Positions 51,909 through 62,644 of a DNA stretch of 64,000 nt are shown here, in pieces. How positions within the stretch are numbered: position 1 is the first letter of the stretch; every line of letters starts with the position of its first letter. Position numbers and translations under genes: made by a program. Source of the DNA: Streptococcus marmotae (lineage in GTDB: Bacteria; Bacillota; Bacilli; Lactobacillales; Streptococcaceae). The DNA lies in assembly GCF_001623565.1 (NCBI RefSeq), contig NZ_CP015196.1:434001-498000 (forward strand). Reading direction: 5' to 3'. The notes under the pieces were generated by a model that saw only the letters and a list, made by a program, of their open reading frames with translations, did no database searches and was not told where the DNA came from.

Positions 51909-52829
51909 ATGGCGATTTATCAAAACATTACTGAATTAGTTGGAAAGACTCCTATCGTAAAATTAAACAATCTCGTACCAGAAGGGGCTGCGGATGTGTA
52001 TGTGAAATTAGAAGCCTTCAACCCTGGTTCATCTGTGAAAGACCGCATTGCCTTAGCCATGATTGAACAAGCTGAAAAAGACGGAATCATCAAACCTGGC
52101 GATACGATTGTAGAGCCAACTAGTGGAAATACTGGAATTGGTCTTGCCTGGGTCGGAGCTGCAAAAGGGTACAAGGTGATTATCGTCATGCCTGAAACCA
52201 TGAGCATCGAACGTCGGAAAATCATTCAGGCTTATGGAGCAGAACTTGTTCTTACTCCAGGTAGCGAAGGAATGAAGGGAGCTATTGCTAAGGCACATGA
52301 AATAGCTGAGGAGCAAAATGGCTGGGTACCGTTGCAATTTGCCAATCCTGCTAATCCGAAAGTCCACGAGGAGACAACCGGTCAAGAAATTCTAGAAGCA
52401 TTTGGTGCAACAGGACTCGATGCCTTCGTTTCTGGAATTGGAACAGGTGGAACGATTACCGGTGTATCACATACTCTCAAACAGGCAAATCCTACTATTG
52501 CCGTTTATGCTGTCGAAGCAGACGAATCCGCTGTTCTATCAGGTGAAGCTCCTGGCCCACATAAAATCCAAGGCATTTCAGCAGGGTTTATTCCAGATAT
52601 CTTAGATACAGACTCTTATGACCATATTATCCGTGTGAAATCAGACGATGCACTAGCGACTGGTCGTGCGGTTGGGGGACAAGAAGGATTTCTTGTCGGT
52701 ATTTCATCTGGAGCGGCTATCTACGCTGCTATTGAAGTTGCAAAAGAGCTTGGTGCAGGAAAAAAAGTCCTTGCCATTCTTGCAGACAACGGTGAACGAT
52801 ACCTATCAACTGCTCTTTACGAGAGGTAA
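51909..52829 (+). CDS. cysK: Cysteine synthase A (O-acetylserine sulfhydrylase)
   Basis: The 306-residue PLP enzyme combines O-acetylserine with sulfide. The PLP lysine is in [14 protein letters not shown], the substrate loop in [13 protein letters not shown], and the phosphate-binding [10 protein letters not shown] and SSGAA segments are present. It starts ATG after GGAGG. It works with CysE (34.1 kb). The 205-nt upstream region has hairpins but no recognised riboswitch. Confidence 0.96.
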   Translation: MAIYQNITELVGKTPIVKLNNLVPEGAADVYVKLEAFNPGSSVKDRIALAMIEQAEKDGIIKPGDTIVEPTSGNTGIGLAWVGAAKGYKVIIVMPETMSIERRKIIQAYGAELVLTPGSEGMKGAIAKAHEIAEEQNGWVPLQFANPANPKVHEETTGQEILEAFGATGLDAFVSGIGTGGTITGVSHTLKQANPTIAVYAVEADESAVLSGEAPGPHKIQGISAGFIPDILDTDSYDHIIRVKSDDALATGRAVGGQEGFLVGISSGAAIYAAIEVAKELGAGKKVLAILADNGERYLSTALYER

Positions 52830-52984
52830 TACTCGTCGACAAGTGGACAAAGCTAACAGTCAACCACTACGGCAATATGTTTTTATGAACTTTGGGAAGA
52901 GAAAATAGACTTTTATCAACTGTCCTACCAAGTAAAAAAGAGAGGAGCACACCATTTCAAGGAAATGATGTCGCTCTTCTCTTT

Positions 52985-53350
52985 TTACTGTTCTTTTTGT
53001 TTTTCCAAAAAACTTTTTGCTTCTTTCATCCAATGCGGGAGTTGTTTCGCCAAAGGTTCAAAACCAATTTTATAGCGATCACTTGTGAAGCGGTGAGGTC
53101 GTGGCAGTTTCTGTTTTTCTTCTTCCAACGTTCGTAAAGATAGGCTAGCTTTTTTGCTATATTCATCAACATCAACAACTTGAACTAGTAGTTGTTGCCC
53201 AATAGTTAAATAATCTCGAATATTATCGACATAACCTGTCTTGATTTCTGAAATATGGATTAAACCCGTTGTCCCATTTTCCAGTTCTACAAAGGCGCCG
53301 TAGGGTTGAATTCCTGTTACGGTCCCTCGCAATTTTTCTCCAATTCTCAT
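52985..53350 (-). CDS. S1 RNA-binding domain protein (CvfD/GSP13-like)
   Basis: The 121-residue protein has one N-terminal S1 domain (GEKLRGTVTGIQPYGAFVELENG, then GLIHISEIKTGYVDNI) and a basic C-terminal extension. Small single-S1 proteins of this type bind ribosomes or RNA and act as post-transcriptional regulators in streptococci. The ATG at 53350 lies 1 nt past the stop of the cyclophilin part, suggesting coupled translation. Confidence 0.85.
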   Translation of the reverse strand: MRIGEKLRGTVTGIQPYGAFVELENGTTGLIHISEIKTGYVDNIRDYLTIGQQLLVQVVDVDEYSKKASLSLRTLEEEKQKLPRPHRFTSDRYKIGFEPLAKQLPHWMKEAKSFLEKQKEQ

Positions 53351-53351
53351 C

Positions 53352-54754
53352 TTAATCCTCAATCTCGATTGTTTCGATGACGACGTCTTCCACAGGTTTA
53401 TCCATCGCACCTGTTTCCACAGCCGCAATAGCATCTAAAACACCATAGGACGCTTCATCACGCAATTGACCAAAGACTGTATGACGTTGATCCAAATGTG
53501 GAGTCCCACCTTGTGTGGCATAAATTTCCGCAATCGGAGCTGGCCAGCCACCACGTTCTAATTCTTTTTTAGCATAGGGTAGGTTGGTGTTTTGCACGAT
53601 GAAAAATTGACTGCCGTTGGTATTTGGCCCTGCATTAGCCATCGAAAGAGCTCCTCGAATATTGAAGACTTCCATGGAAAATTCATCTTCAAATGCTGCT
53701 CCATAAATCGACTCTCCGCCCATACCAGTGCCAGTCGGATCTCCACCTTGAATCATAAAATCTTTAATAATGCGGTGGAAAATGACACCATCATAGTAAC
53801 CGTCTTTAGCAAGAGCTACAAAGTTAGCAACTGTTTTGGGGGCAATTTCCGGGAATAACTGAAGCTGCAACTCACCATGATTTGTCTTAATGGTAGCGCG
53901 CGTGCCCCTTTACGTTTTCTACATCTAATTGAGGGTAATATTTTTTCTTTTTCTACCAACCAAATTCCTCCAAAGGCATAAAAATACCATCTTCTTCTAC
54001 TGTTTTTGTAAATATAATCTGCTTTTGATTCTAATTCTGGATGGGAAACTCCCATTGCAACACTAATCCCTGCATAGTCAAAGGCCTCTAGATCGTTTAA
54101 TCCATCTCCAAAAACCATGACATTTTCCGGTTTTAAACCCAGATGTTCTACAACAGCTGCAATACCAGCTGCTTTTGAAGCATCTTTTAAAATAATATCA
54201 GACGAAATAGCATCCCAGCGAACACTCCGCATATTTTCCTGAAGGTCTGCAGGAAGTTCTACTTGCCTACCTTCTTGCTCAAAAGTCCACATTTGATAAA
54301 TAGGATGAGCTTGATAAAAATCCGGATCTGTTTCAAGATTTTCATAAATAATGTCGATAGTCTTGCTAATGCGCTCATCTCGATGAGACAAGGTAGACTT
54401 ATCTCTTCCCATCAGACCATAATCAATGCCCACTTCTTTTGTCCACTTAACAAAACGCTTAACAAGCTCCTCAGGGATAGCTTTTTGGCGGATAACCCTG
54501 CCTTTTGCATCCTCGACAAAACTCCCATTGATCATGGCATAATAGTCAGGTTTTAAAGCTTTTAGTTCTGGAACGACTCCATAAATCGCACGTCCAGATG
54601 CAATTCCAGTGAAAATCCCTTTCTTTTTCAGAGCTTGAAACACGTGCGTCAACGAGGCTGGAACGTACCCTGTATCTTTCACGCGCAAGGTATCGTCAAT
54701 ATCAAAGAAAATGAGTTTTATTTTCTTTGCTTTATATTTTAATTTTGCGTCCAT
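53352..54754 (-). pseudogene. HAD hydrolase-cyclophilin fusion gene disrupted by indels
   Basis: The N-terminal part (from 54754) is a Cof-type HAD phosphatase: FFDIDDTLRVKD (nucleophile), MINGSF, and VMFGDGLNDLEAF. The C-terminal part (53352-53870) is a cyclophilin prolyl isomerase with [21 protein letters not shown] and GSQFFIV. In streptococci these are normally one protein of about 465 residues. Here the joining segment (53890-54020) carries several indels: an extra T (ATTTACAAA), a missing T (GGTTGG), an extra A and an extra CG. Some cancel locally, but the two parts end in different frames. Confidence 0.75.
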
Positions 54755-54783
54755 AATTCTCCTTTTCTCCTCTGCTTATTATA

Positions 54784-55428
54784 TCACGATTCCTGTTCTT
54801 GTGCTACCAGTCCATGCTGGAAGGCATAGACCACTGCTTGTGTTCGGTCACTAACAGCTAGTTTGGATAAAATGTTGGAGACATGGGTTTTCACCGTCTT
54901 TAAGGAGATAAAGGATTCATCGGCAATTCGTTGGTTATCGTAGCCTTTGGCCAATAAGGTCAATATCTCTTTTTCACGTGCTGTCAAACCATCATGCAAG
55001 GCAGGATGGCGTTTTTGGTACTCCATCTTCTTTTCAACTTCTGTTTCAATCGCCAATTCTCCCTGATAGACCTTCCGAATGGCACGGACAATTTCATCAG
55101 CGCTAGACGTTTTTAACATGTAACCCTTAGCACCCGCTTTTAAAACAGGATAAATTTTTTCGTTGTCTAAGTAGGAGGTCAATATCAAGACCACTGCTTC
55201 TTTCCATTCTTTCAGAATTTCCAAGGTCGCATCCACTCCTGATAGCTGAGGCATCACCAAGTCCATTACAATAATGTCTGGCCTTAGTTCTAAGGCCTTT
55301 GCAATTCCTTCTTGACCGTCGCTTGCTTCTGCAATGACCTCAATATCTGCTTGTAAATTTAAAAAACTTTTCAATCCTAGACGAACCATTTCATGGTCAT
55401 CCACCAATAAGACTTGTATCTTGCTCAT
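54784..55428 (-). CDS. liaR: Response regulator LiaR/VraR
   Basis: The 214-residue NarL-family regulator has a receiver domain with the phospho-acceptor Asp in IIVMDLVMP and a C-terminal LuxR helix-turn-helix (LTAREKEILTLLAKGYDNQRIADE, then SLKTVKTHVSNIL). It controls the cell-envelope stress response. It overlaps liaS by 32 nt and ends the liaF-liaS-liaR operon. Confidence 0.93.
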   Translation of the reverse strand: MSKIQVLLVDDHEMVRLGLKSFLNLQADIEVIAEASDGQEGIAKALELRPDIIVMDLVMPQLSGVDATLEILKEWKEAVVLILTSYLDNEKIYPVLKAGAKGYMLKTSSADEIVRAIRKVYQGELAIETEVEKKMEYQKRHPALHDGLTAREKEILTLLAKGYDNQRIADESFISLKTVKTHVSNILSKLAVSDRTQAVVYAFQHGLVAQEQES

Positions 55429-56419
55429 GTTCTTTTCCTTTCAATAATGGCACACGAATATCAATCGCAACGCCCTTATCAGGGGCCGTACGGATTTTTA
55501 CCGTTCCTGCCATATCTTCTACCCGTTCTTGAATGTTTTGCAAACCGTAACTAACTTCTTGTTCATCACTGTTCACAAAGCCCACACCGTCATCCGTCAT
55601 TTTTAATTGGACTTCATGTTCTGACTGGACAAGGTAAACATCCAGATGTTTTGCTTTGGAGTGGCGCAAGGTATTACTAATAATCTCCTGACCAATCCGG
55701 AAGAAATGTTCTTCAATCGCCGTTGGTAATGTGTCTACTTCATGGTGAAAATGGACAGCAATACTACTCTTATCACTGACTTCACGTAGAATCAGCTCGA
55801 ACCCTTCAACTAAGTTTTTCCCATCAAGCTCGCTAGGACGTAAATGTAAAAGCAAGATTCGCAAGTCCCGCTGGGCTGTTTCAATTGTTTCTTTGACAAT
55901 GCCAAGTTGCTGCTGCAGGGTCTCTGCTGGTAGCGTCTCTAAGCTACTCGACAAACCGGATAAAATCATACTGCTGGCAAATAATTCTTGGCTGACCGTA
56001 TCATGCAAATCACGAGCAATTCTCCGACGTTCACCTTCAACAATTTCTTCTTTTTTGACCAAGTCCTGATTATCAATCAGTTGAACCTGACGTGTCAAAC
56101 CGCGCACTTTTTCCGATAGTTGAAGCAGGAGTTGGTCATCCTCTGATGAGGTGCGAATATTTTTATTTTGGATAATCGCACGAATTTTCTGCCGCATGCT
56201 TTGGGTTGCAACAATGGCAATGGATTGGACTAAAACAACTAGGAAAAAAGTCAGGATAATAATCAACAGAATCACTGTAAAAATAAACTGCTCTGTCGAC
56301 GTCCATAAAGAGATGTCCAATAAGGATTGGTGGAGTAAGGGAAATACAGCCGATAACACAACCAGAACAATCAAGGTTGCATACCAAGCTAGAAGAAGAA
56401 TAGTCCCTTTTTTTATCAT
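55397..56419 (-). CDS. liaS: Sensor histidine kinase LiaS/VraS
   Basis: The 340-residue intramembrane-sensing kinase has two N-terminal membrane helices (about 7-70) with a short outer loop and a HisKA_3 dimerisation domain with the phospho-histidine in ARDLHDTVSQ. The HATPase core has LRHSKAKH and DDGVGF. It senses lipid II-cycle damage with LiaF and phosphorylates LiaR. It overlaps liaF by 4 nt. Confidence 0.93.
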   Translation of the reverse strand: MIKKGTILLLAWYATLIVLVVLSAVFPLLHQSLLDISLWTSTEQFIFTVILLIIILTFFLVVLVQSIAIVATQSMRQKIRAIIQNKNIRTSSEDDQLLLQLSEKVRGLTRQVQLIDNQDLVKKEEIVEGERRRIARDLHDTVSQELFASSMILSGLSSSLETLPAETLQQQLGIVKETIETAQRDLRILLLHLRPSELDGKNLVEGFELILREVSDKSSIAVHFHHEVDTLPTAIEEHFFRIGQEIISNTLRHSKAKHLDVYLVQSEHEVQLKMTDDGVGFVNSDEQEVSYGLQNIQERVEDMAGTVKIRTAPDKGVAIDIRVPLLKGKEHEQDTSLIGG

Positions 56420-57111
56420 ACGCGGACCACCTCCACATCACCAAATAGGCAATTGACGACCAGTTTCACCCGTTTATGGGAATCCTTGTAATAGGGACTA
56501 GCTATCGCAAAACTTTCATTGCGCAAATCCCAGTAAGACAAGCCTAGAAAATGGACACGACCGTAAATACTAGAAGCAGACAGTGAAACTTCTACATCAA
56601 TTGGTACGATAATCTTTGTTTTTCCAAAGGTCTTGCGAACAACAACAATATTGTCCCGCCCAACTAGAACGGTTTCATCTAGATCTACCACATCATTACC
56701 AAACAAGCGAATCAAATTAATATCTTCAAAACCGTAGGAATCCTGAGAATGATTTTGACTTCCGAACCACTTGGTTTTTTCTTTTTTGGCTTCTAATGTC
56801 TGCTCATCGAGGATAATATGTGTATATTGATTTCGCTTTTCATAGCGCGAAAAGAAGTTAATAAACATATAGACAAGCATAAAAAGAACGCCAAGTAAAA
56901 AGTAGGGATTGAGGGCAAAAATCAGAAAGACTAACAAGATAGCACTACTCAAGAATACACTTGTGATTTGACGCCCTAAAGCATACCAAATCACCAGCAA
57001 AATCCCAGCAACGAGCAACATAGCCCTTGCCCTCTCACTTGCAAGTACATCAAAGCAAGCCAAGACAAAGAGAACACTTTCGACTAGTAAAAAAAACTGA
57101 ACTTTTCTCAT
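56416..57111 (-). CDS. liaF: LiaF/VraT-type regulator of the Lia system
   Basis: The 231-residue membrane protein has about four helices in its first 100 residues and a cytoplasmic beta-rich LiaF C-terminal domain (VDLDETVLVGRDNIVVVRKTFGKTKI, ending GDVEVVRV). LiaF holds LiaS inactive without stress. It is the first gene of the operon. The upstream 108 nt hold its promoter before the MITE-like repeat begins. Confidence 0.9.
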   Translation of the reverse strand: MRKVQFFLLVESVLFVLACFDVLASERARAMLLVAGILLVIWYALGRQITSVFLSSAILLVFLIFALNPYFLLGVLFMLVYMFINFFSRYEKRNQYTHIILDEQTLEAKKEKTKWFGSQNHSQDSYGFEDINLIRLFGNDVVDLDETVLVGRDNIVVVRKTFGKTKIIVPIDVEVSLSASSIYGRVHFLGLSYWDLRNESFAIASPYYKDSHKRVKLVVNCLFGDVEVVRV

Positions 57112-57218
57112 GGACGGATTCCTTTCTCTATTATTGTACCAAAATTTGCGTGAAAATCCTCCTTCTGGAGTAGGAAAAAGGAAGCAGGCAACTAACTACC
57201 TGACTTCCTTTACTGGTT

Positions 57219-57485
57219 ATATTCTATAAAAATCAATATCTGACTAGGTTCCACAATTGAGAATTGTGGAAGGCTGGAAATAGAAAGAGTGCAACTCGCC
57301 CCTTGCAATTGAGAATTGTGGAAGGTGACAGATAAAACTAGCGTAGCTTATCTCCTAAAAACCACAGAGGTAATGGAGGTTAGCTGAGGGGTATTTCATA
57401 ACCCTTATTTCCAACCTTCAACAGTCCGCCGGACTGTTGAAGCAAGGTGAATTAAGGGCGTCAGATGTTGATTTTTGACGAGTAT
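57219..57485. repeat. MITE-like element with terminal inverted repeats, about 267 bp
   Basis: The left end ATATTCTATAAAAATCAATA and the right end, read in reverse complement as ATACTCGTCAAAAATCAACA, are inverted repeats of about 26 bp; the same ends occur at 49003-49374. Inside are two copies of CAATTGAGAATTGTGGAAGG and the palindrome CAACAGTCCGCCGGACTGTTG-type stem. The right edge touches the stop codon of stkP. No gene lies in 57112-57484. Confidence 0.7.
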
Positions 57486-59464
57486 TAGTGATTACTCGCT
57501 GTCTCTGTCGAACTAGTCGATGTTTCCGTACTAGCATGAGTAGTGGACGAGCTGTGTGTCGGTTGTTGCGCAGCTACGGAAACATACAAGGTGACGTTTC
57601 CATCGATCATATCACCTGCTGCAGGATATTGTCCGACCACTAAATCTCCGCTAGCGCTCACATAGCTCGTATCTTCAATCTTTTCAACTGTTACATTTAG
57701 CCCTAGACTTTGTAACTGTCTGCGTGCCTCGGCATAGCTGACTTTCAAGATACCAAAGTCTGGCATAATCGGAGCTGCACCCTTAGAAACAATGAGGTTT
57801 ACTGTTGAGCCCTTAGCAATTTTTCCTCCCATTTCAGGGTCTGTTCGGATAACAGAGCCTTTAGGAACCGTATCGCTAAACTCTTCCATGGTTGTTCCAA
57901 CAGAAAAACCTGCTTTTTTCAGCTCCTGCGTCACAGACTCTACGCTCTTACCAGCTAGGTTTCCTGGAATCGCAACCGCCTCCACTCCTTTTGAAACCGT
58001 CATAAGAACCTTGCTTCCTTTGGCTTTGGACGAGTTTGCTTTAGGATCTGTTTCGATTACATTCCCTTCTGGTACCTTGTCACTAAAGGCTTGCTTAATG
58101 TCAACCTCAAAACCCGCTGCTTCAAGGTCACTACGTGCCTTTTCAGCTGATTCTCCTGAAACATCTGGTACAGTTATCAACTCCTTAGTTGCTACAATAA
58201 TATCAACTAAGTTTCCCTCAAGTTTTGAAGTATTCGCTGCGGGATTGGTCCGCAGAACTCTACCTTCTTCTACATCGGACGAGGCCTCCTCTATAATTGT
58301 CCCAACTTTCAATCCTGCTGTCTCAATTTTTTCTTGGGCAATTTCTACCGTTTCGCCTCTTACATCAGGAACCGTAACAGTTGCTGGAGTATTGTATAGT
58401 AGCGCCACAAATGCTGCAATCACAAGCAAAATAGCGCTTATCAGGACCTTGTACCGCATTCTCATCCGTCGCTTTACCTTAGAAAGCTTTTGAGGAGAGG
58501 AGTCCGTTTTCTCTACCTTTTTATGAGTTTTTTCAGGGGCTTTCTGACGCCTAGCTTCTGCAGAAGAAGTTAATTTTGGTAAGGATTTCGTATCGACTTT
58601 TCCCTCTTCCAAAGCGACCCGTTTCTCGTTTCTCCGGCTCGTTGAAAGGGTTGAAGCCAAGTCAGCATACATTTCTGCTACTGTTTTGTAGCGCTCATCT
58701 AACTTTTTTGCGGTTGCTTTTAGAACCACATTTTCCAAGGCTTGGGGTACCGCAGCATTTTCCGCTCTTACAGAAGGTAAAGCTTTTTGGAAATGTTGAA
58801 GCGCAATGGTCACGGCACTATCTCCATCATAAGGAATGTGACCTGTCAACATCTCAAATAGAATGATTCCCATCGCATAAATATCGCTTTGAACCGTGGC
58901 TTTTGACCCACGCGCTTGTTCTGGCGACAAATAATGAACAGACCCTAACATGGAATTGGTTTGAGTCAAACTCGTCTCCGCAAAGGCAACGGCAATCCCA
59001 AAGTCCGTCACTTTTGCTGTTCCATTTCTCGTCAAAAGAACATTCTGTGGCTTTAAATCACGGTGAACAATCCCACGTGTATGTGCCATTCGCATCGCTA
59101 ATAGAATCTGCCCCATAATCCGTACTGCTTCGTCATTGGATAGGGGGGCATTTTCCTTGATATACCGCTTTAAATCGAGTCCATCAACATATTCCATAGC
59201 TAGATATTGCTGGCCGTCTTCTTCACCGATATCTGAGATGCGGACAATATTGAGATGATCCAAATCCGCCATGGCACGCGCTTCACGTTGAAAACGTTGA
59301 ACTGCAATCTGATCGGTTTGATAATTGGTCCGAAGAACCTTAACCGCTACTTCTTCCCCATCTAATATGAGATCCTTTGCCAGATACACATCTGCCATAC
59401 CACCACGGCCGATCTGACGAACGATCCGGTAGCGGTCGGCAAATATCTTTCCAATTTGAATCAT
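57485..59464 (-). CDS. stkP: Serine/threonine protein kinase with PASTA domains
   Basis: The 659-residue membrane kinase has an N-terminal eukaryote-like kinase domain ([35 protein letters not shown]), a basic juxtamembrane stretch and one membrane helix ([18 protein letters not shown], about 343-360). Four extracellular PASTA repeats bind peptidoglycan or muropeptides, then a Ser/Thr-rich tail. It coordinates cell division and wall synthesis. It overlaps phpP by 1 nt. Its TAA stop is at the edge of a MITE-like repeat, so the last codons may have been altered by insertion. Confidence 0.96.
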   Translation of the reverse strand: MIQIGKIFADRYRIVRQIGRGGMADVYLAKDLILDGEEVAVKVLRTNYQTDQIAVQRFQREARAMADLDHLNIVRISDIGEEDGQQYLAMEYVDGLDLKRYIKENAPLSNDEAVRIMGQILLAMRMAHTRGIVHRDLKPQNVLLTRNGTAKVTDFGIAVAFAETSLTQTNSMLGSVHYLSPEQARGSKATVQSDIYAMGIILFEMLTGHIPYDGDSAVTIALQHFQKALPSVRAENAAVPQALENVVLKATAKKLDERYKTVAEMYADLASTLSTSRRNEKRVALEEGKVDTKSLPKLTSSAEARRQKAPEKTHKKVEKTDSSPQKLSKVKRRMRMRYKVLISAILLVIAAFVALLYNTPATVTVPDVRGETVEIAQEKIETAGLKVGTIIEEASSDVEEGRVLRTNPAANTSKLEGNLVDIIVATKELITVPDVSGESAEKARSDLEAAGFEVDIKQAFSDKVPEGNVIETDPKANSSKAKGSKVLMTVSKGVEAVAIPGNLAGKSVESVTQELKKAGFSVGTTMEEFSDTVPKGSVIRTDPEMGGKIAKGSTVNLIVSKGAAPIMPDFGILKVSYAEARRQLQSLGLNVTVEKIEDTSYVSASGDLVVGQYPAAGDMIDGNVTLYVSVAAQQPTHSSSTTHASTETSTSSTETASNH

Positions 59465-60201
59465 TACCTCTCCTCCTCAGTAATATGGAGAAGAGCCACC
59501 GTAATATTATCTGTTCCTCCTGCATTATTGGCAAAACGAATCAGACTTTCCGCCTTGCTGTCTAAGGAGACATCACTTAAGATAATATCCCGAATATCTT
59601 CATTTGAAACCATATTGGTCAAGCCATCACTATTAATCAGTACGTAATCGCCTGCTTCAAGGGTCTTGATGGCAATGTCTGCTTCAACAGGTTCGCTTTG
59701 TCCAATAGACTGGGTAATAAAGTTCTTCTGAGGATGGTGCTTTGCTTCTTCTTCTGTCAATTGACCTGCTCGTACCAAGGCGCCAACTAAGGAGTGATCA
59801 CTCGTTAACTGTTGGTATTCTTCACCACGAATCAAACCGATACGTGAATCCCCGACATGGGCGTACATCATTTGATTCTCAATGATAACAACTGCTTCTA
59901 AGGTTGTCCCCATGCCACGATATTCTTCAGACTGACCCAATTCGTGAATCTTTTGATTTTCTGCTTCCAAAATCGTCGCAAACCATTCCCGAACATCATT
60001 CAAGGTGTGAATTTGGGTGTCTACCCAGGAAATGCCCAAGTCTGTCGCTGCCATCTCACTAGCAATATGACCCGCTCTATGACCACCCATCCCATCTGCC
60101 AAGACAATCAAATCAATCCCTGCTCGGTTCTTATAACGATTAACATAGTCTTGATTATTGGTCCGTTTCTGACCTACATCTGTCAATAATGAAATTTCCA
60201 T
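59464..60201 (-). CDS. phpP: PP2C-type serine/threonine phosphatase
   Basis: This 245-residue Mn-dependent phosphatase reverses StkP phosphorylation. The PP2C metal-binding motifs are present: [41 protein letters not shown] and SDGLTNMV, plus [12 protein letters not shown] near the end. It is translationally coupled to stkP by TAATG and lies 17 nt after rsmB. Confidence 0.96.
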   Translation of the reverse strand: MEISLLTDVGQKRTNNQDYVNRYKNRAGIDLIVLADGMGGHRAGHIASEMAATDLGISWVDTQIHTLNDVREWFATILEAENQKIHELGQSEEYRGMGTTLEAVVIIENQMMYAHVGDSRIGLIRGEEYQQLTSDHSLVGALVRAGQLTEEEAKHHPQKNFITQSIGQSEPVEADIAIKTLEAGDYVLINSDGLTNMVSNEDIRDIILSDVSLDSKAESLIRFANNAGGTDNITVALLHITEEER

Positions 60202-60218
60202 ACGTCCATTTCCTCCTC

Positions 60219-61529
60219 TTACGATATTCGCTGGAATTGACTGATAAAGAATCCATCACTGCCATATAACTCTGGTGTGATGAGAATGCAGCCATCCTGT
60301 AAAATATCTCCTCTTTTATGTTCTAATGTTACTTGTTTAAAGTTAGGGTGTGTCGCTAAAAAGGTTTCCACGACTTCCCTGTTTTCCTCTGCTACAATTG
60401 TACAGGTGCTATAGGTTATTATACCACCTTTTCTAAGACTTTGACAAACATTGTCTAGTATCTCTAGTTGTATGCTTTGAAGCGCTGCAAAATCCGCTGT
60501 TGCCTTATTGTATTTGATGTCTGGTTTACGACGCAGCAGCCCAATACCAGAGCAAGGAGCATCCACCAAAATTTTGTCAAAGGCATCTGCACCAAATGCT
60601 TCAAAAACTTCTCTAGCGTCTAGCTTTTTCGTCATGACTTTATCCGCCACACCTAGTCGCTTAGCATTTTGCTCAATCAAGGCTAGTTTATGGTCGTACA
60701 AATCAAGAGCTGTCACTGTTCCCGTGGTCAAATACCTGGCAATATGCGTCGTCTTCCCTCCAGGAGCTGCACAAGCATCTAGCACCTCTTCGCCTCCTTG
60801 AAGAGCAAGGGTCGGGGCAACGAGTTGGCTACTTTCATCCTGAATCGTAATCCGTCCTTCCTGAAAGGCAGATGTCCCTGCAAAATGACCACTTGATTTG
60901 ACCAAACCAACCGTTGACAAGAGAGATGTTTCTGCTCCTGTTTCTTGTTTTAGGACTTCTAAATCATCCGGATTTGTGACACGAACACTCGCTTTATTTC
61001 GCACCAATAAGCTCTCAAAAATCTTGACAGCCCGTTCTTCGCCGTATTCCTCTATCAGCTTTTTCACAAGCCAAACAGGCAAGGAATATTGAATGGACAA
61101 GCGTTTATTTTTCCGTTTAATGGTCGCAGGGTCTGGTAATTCCGTATCGATTAGTTTTCTTAAAATGGCATTCACAAATCGATCAGTCCCACGACTTTTT
61201 TTGGCCAGCTCGACCGCTTCGTTGACAATCGCGTGGTTGGGAATTTTATCCAAGTAGAGCATCTGATATAGGCTCATCATGAGCAGGTAATAGACCCAAG
61301 AATCCAGTTTATCTCGGTCCTCAATCACATGTGCCAGATACCATTCCAAGGTGATTTTCCGCATCACCGTCCCATAAACCAACTCCGTCACCAGTCCCTT
61401 ATCTTTTTCGGATAAGTTCGATGAGGATAAGGCATGTTGGAGAGCCAAATTGGAATAGGCTCCTTCGTCAAAAACCTGTCCTAAAACCTTTAAAGCAAGC
61501 GATCGTGCTGTATCTTTTTTATTCACCAA
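60219..61529 (-). CDS. rsmB: 16S rRNA (cytosine-967-C5)-methyltransferase
   Basis: The 436-residue protein has an N-terminal NusB-like RNA-binding domain ([23 protein letters not shown]) and a C-terminal SAM methyltransferase with [14 protein letters not shown], the PC motif [16 protein letters not shown] and the catalytic Cys motif ITYSTCTI. It overlaps fmt by 11 nt in the fmt-rsmB-phpP-stkP operon. Confidence 0.95.
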   Translation of the reverse strand: MVNKKDTARSLALKVLGQVFDEGAYSNLALQHALSSSNLSEKDKGLVTELVYGTVMRKITLEWYLAHVIEDRDKLDSWVYYLLMMSLYQMLYLDKIPNHAIVNEAVELAKKSRGTDRFVNAILRKLIDTELPDPATIKRKNKRLSIQYSLPVWLVKKLIEEYGEERAVKIFESLLVRNKASVRVTNPDDLEVLKQETGAETSLLSTVGLVKSSGHFAGTSAFQEGRITIQDESSQLVAPTLALQGGEEVLDACAAPGGKTTHIARYLTTGTVTALDLYDHKLALIEQNAKRLGVADKVMTKKLDAREVFEAFGADAFDKILVDAPCSGIGLLRRKPDIKYNKATADFAALQSIQLEILDNVCQSLRKGGIITYSTCTIVAEENREVVETFLATHPNFKQVTLEHKRGDILQDGCILITPELYGSDGFFISQFQRIS

Positions 61530-62466
61530 ATCGATCTCCTACTGCTAGTTTACGGCCAAATCCATTTAGAAAATCTGCAATTCCCATTTTAGGCTTGCCT
61601 GCTGGCTGAACTGTTTTTAGAGCAATAGCTCCCTGACCTGTCGCCACCACTAATTCCTTTTTACTAAGTGCAATGATTTCCCCTGGTCTTCCAGAACCTT
61701 CTACAAGCCTAGCTTCATAAATCTTGAAGCGTTCCCCCTTTAATAAGGTATGAGCTACCGGCCATGGGTACATTCCACGAATGTGATTAAAGATTTGTCG
61801 ATTGGTCTTGGTCCAATCAAGTCGCTCTTCTTCTGGGCTAATATTGGGCGAAAAGGTCACTTGGCTTGGGTCTTGTGCTTCTGGTGTTAACTCTCCCGCT
61901 ACATAAGCAGGAAGATTTTCGAGCAGTAAATCGCGACCCACAACTGCCAACTTCTCAAACAAGGTTCCGACATTGTCCTCGTCTGTAATTGGAATGGCAC
62001 GCTTGGCAATCATATCCCCAGCATCCATTTCCTTGACCATCTCCATGAGGGTCACACCAGCCTCGCTCTCTCCATTGATAAGAGCATAATGAATCGGTGC
62101 TCCACCACGATATTTGGGAAGAAGAGAAGCGTGGACATTGACTGCAAAATGCACACTATTTAGTAGTTTAGTCGGTAAAAATTGCCCAAATGCTGCGGTG
62201 ACAATGCCATCCGCACCTAGCGACATCAATGCGTCTAATTCTGGACTGCCAGCTAATTTTTCAGGTAATTTTTCTGGTTGGTAAACTGGTAGGTCATGTG
62301 CCAAGGCTACTTCTTTGACAGGTGTCATTCGAATTTCCTTTTTCCTGCCGACCGCACGATCTGGCTGGGTCACCACCGCTAGAATCTCATACTGGGCATC
62401 TCCTAACAAGCCTTTTAGCACTGTTGCTGAAAAATCAGGTGTCCCCATAAAAATCAATTTTGTCAT
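61519..62466 (-). CDS. fmt: Methionyl-tRNA formyltransferase
   Basis: The 315-residue enzyme formylates initiator Met-tRNA using 10-formyl-THF. It shows the N-terminal [15 protein letters not shown], the folate-site [24 protein letters not shown] motif and a C-terminal OB-like domain. It is the functional partner of peptide deformylase (49.4 kb), though the two genes are not adjacent here. Confidence 0.96.
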   Translation of the reverse strand: MTKLIFMGTPDFSATVLKGLLGDAQYEILAVVTQPDRAVGRKKEIRMTPVKEVALAHDLPVYQPEKLPEKLAGSPELDALMSLGADGIVTAAFGQFLPTKLLNSVHFAVNVHASLLPKYRGGAPIHYALINGESEAGVTLMEMVKEMDAGDMIAKRAIPITDEDNVGTLFEKLAVVGRDLLLENLPAYVAGELTPEAQDPSQVTFSPNISPEEERLDWTKTNRQIFNHIRGMYPWPVAHTLLKGERFKIYEARLVEGSGRPGEIIALSKKELVVATGQGAIALKTVQPAGKPKMGIADFLNGFGRKLAVGDRFGE

Positions 62467-62644
62467 TCACATACTCCCTTTCTTTGAAGAATTTTCTTAA
62501 CCATCGATAGAATCCATTTTATTATACCATTTTTTAGACCAATTCCCTGTCTTAAAGCCTTTAAATATCGCGCTAAACAGCGGAAAATCACCAACTAGCC
62601 GACCTTGGCATAAGCTGCAAATCGAACAGGGCCACCACTTTCTC

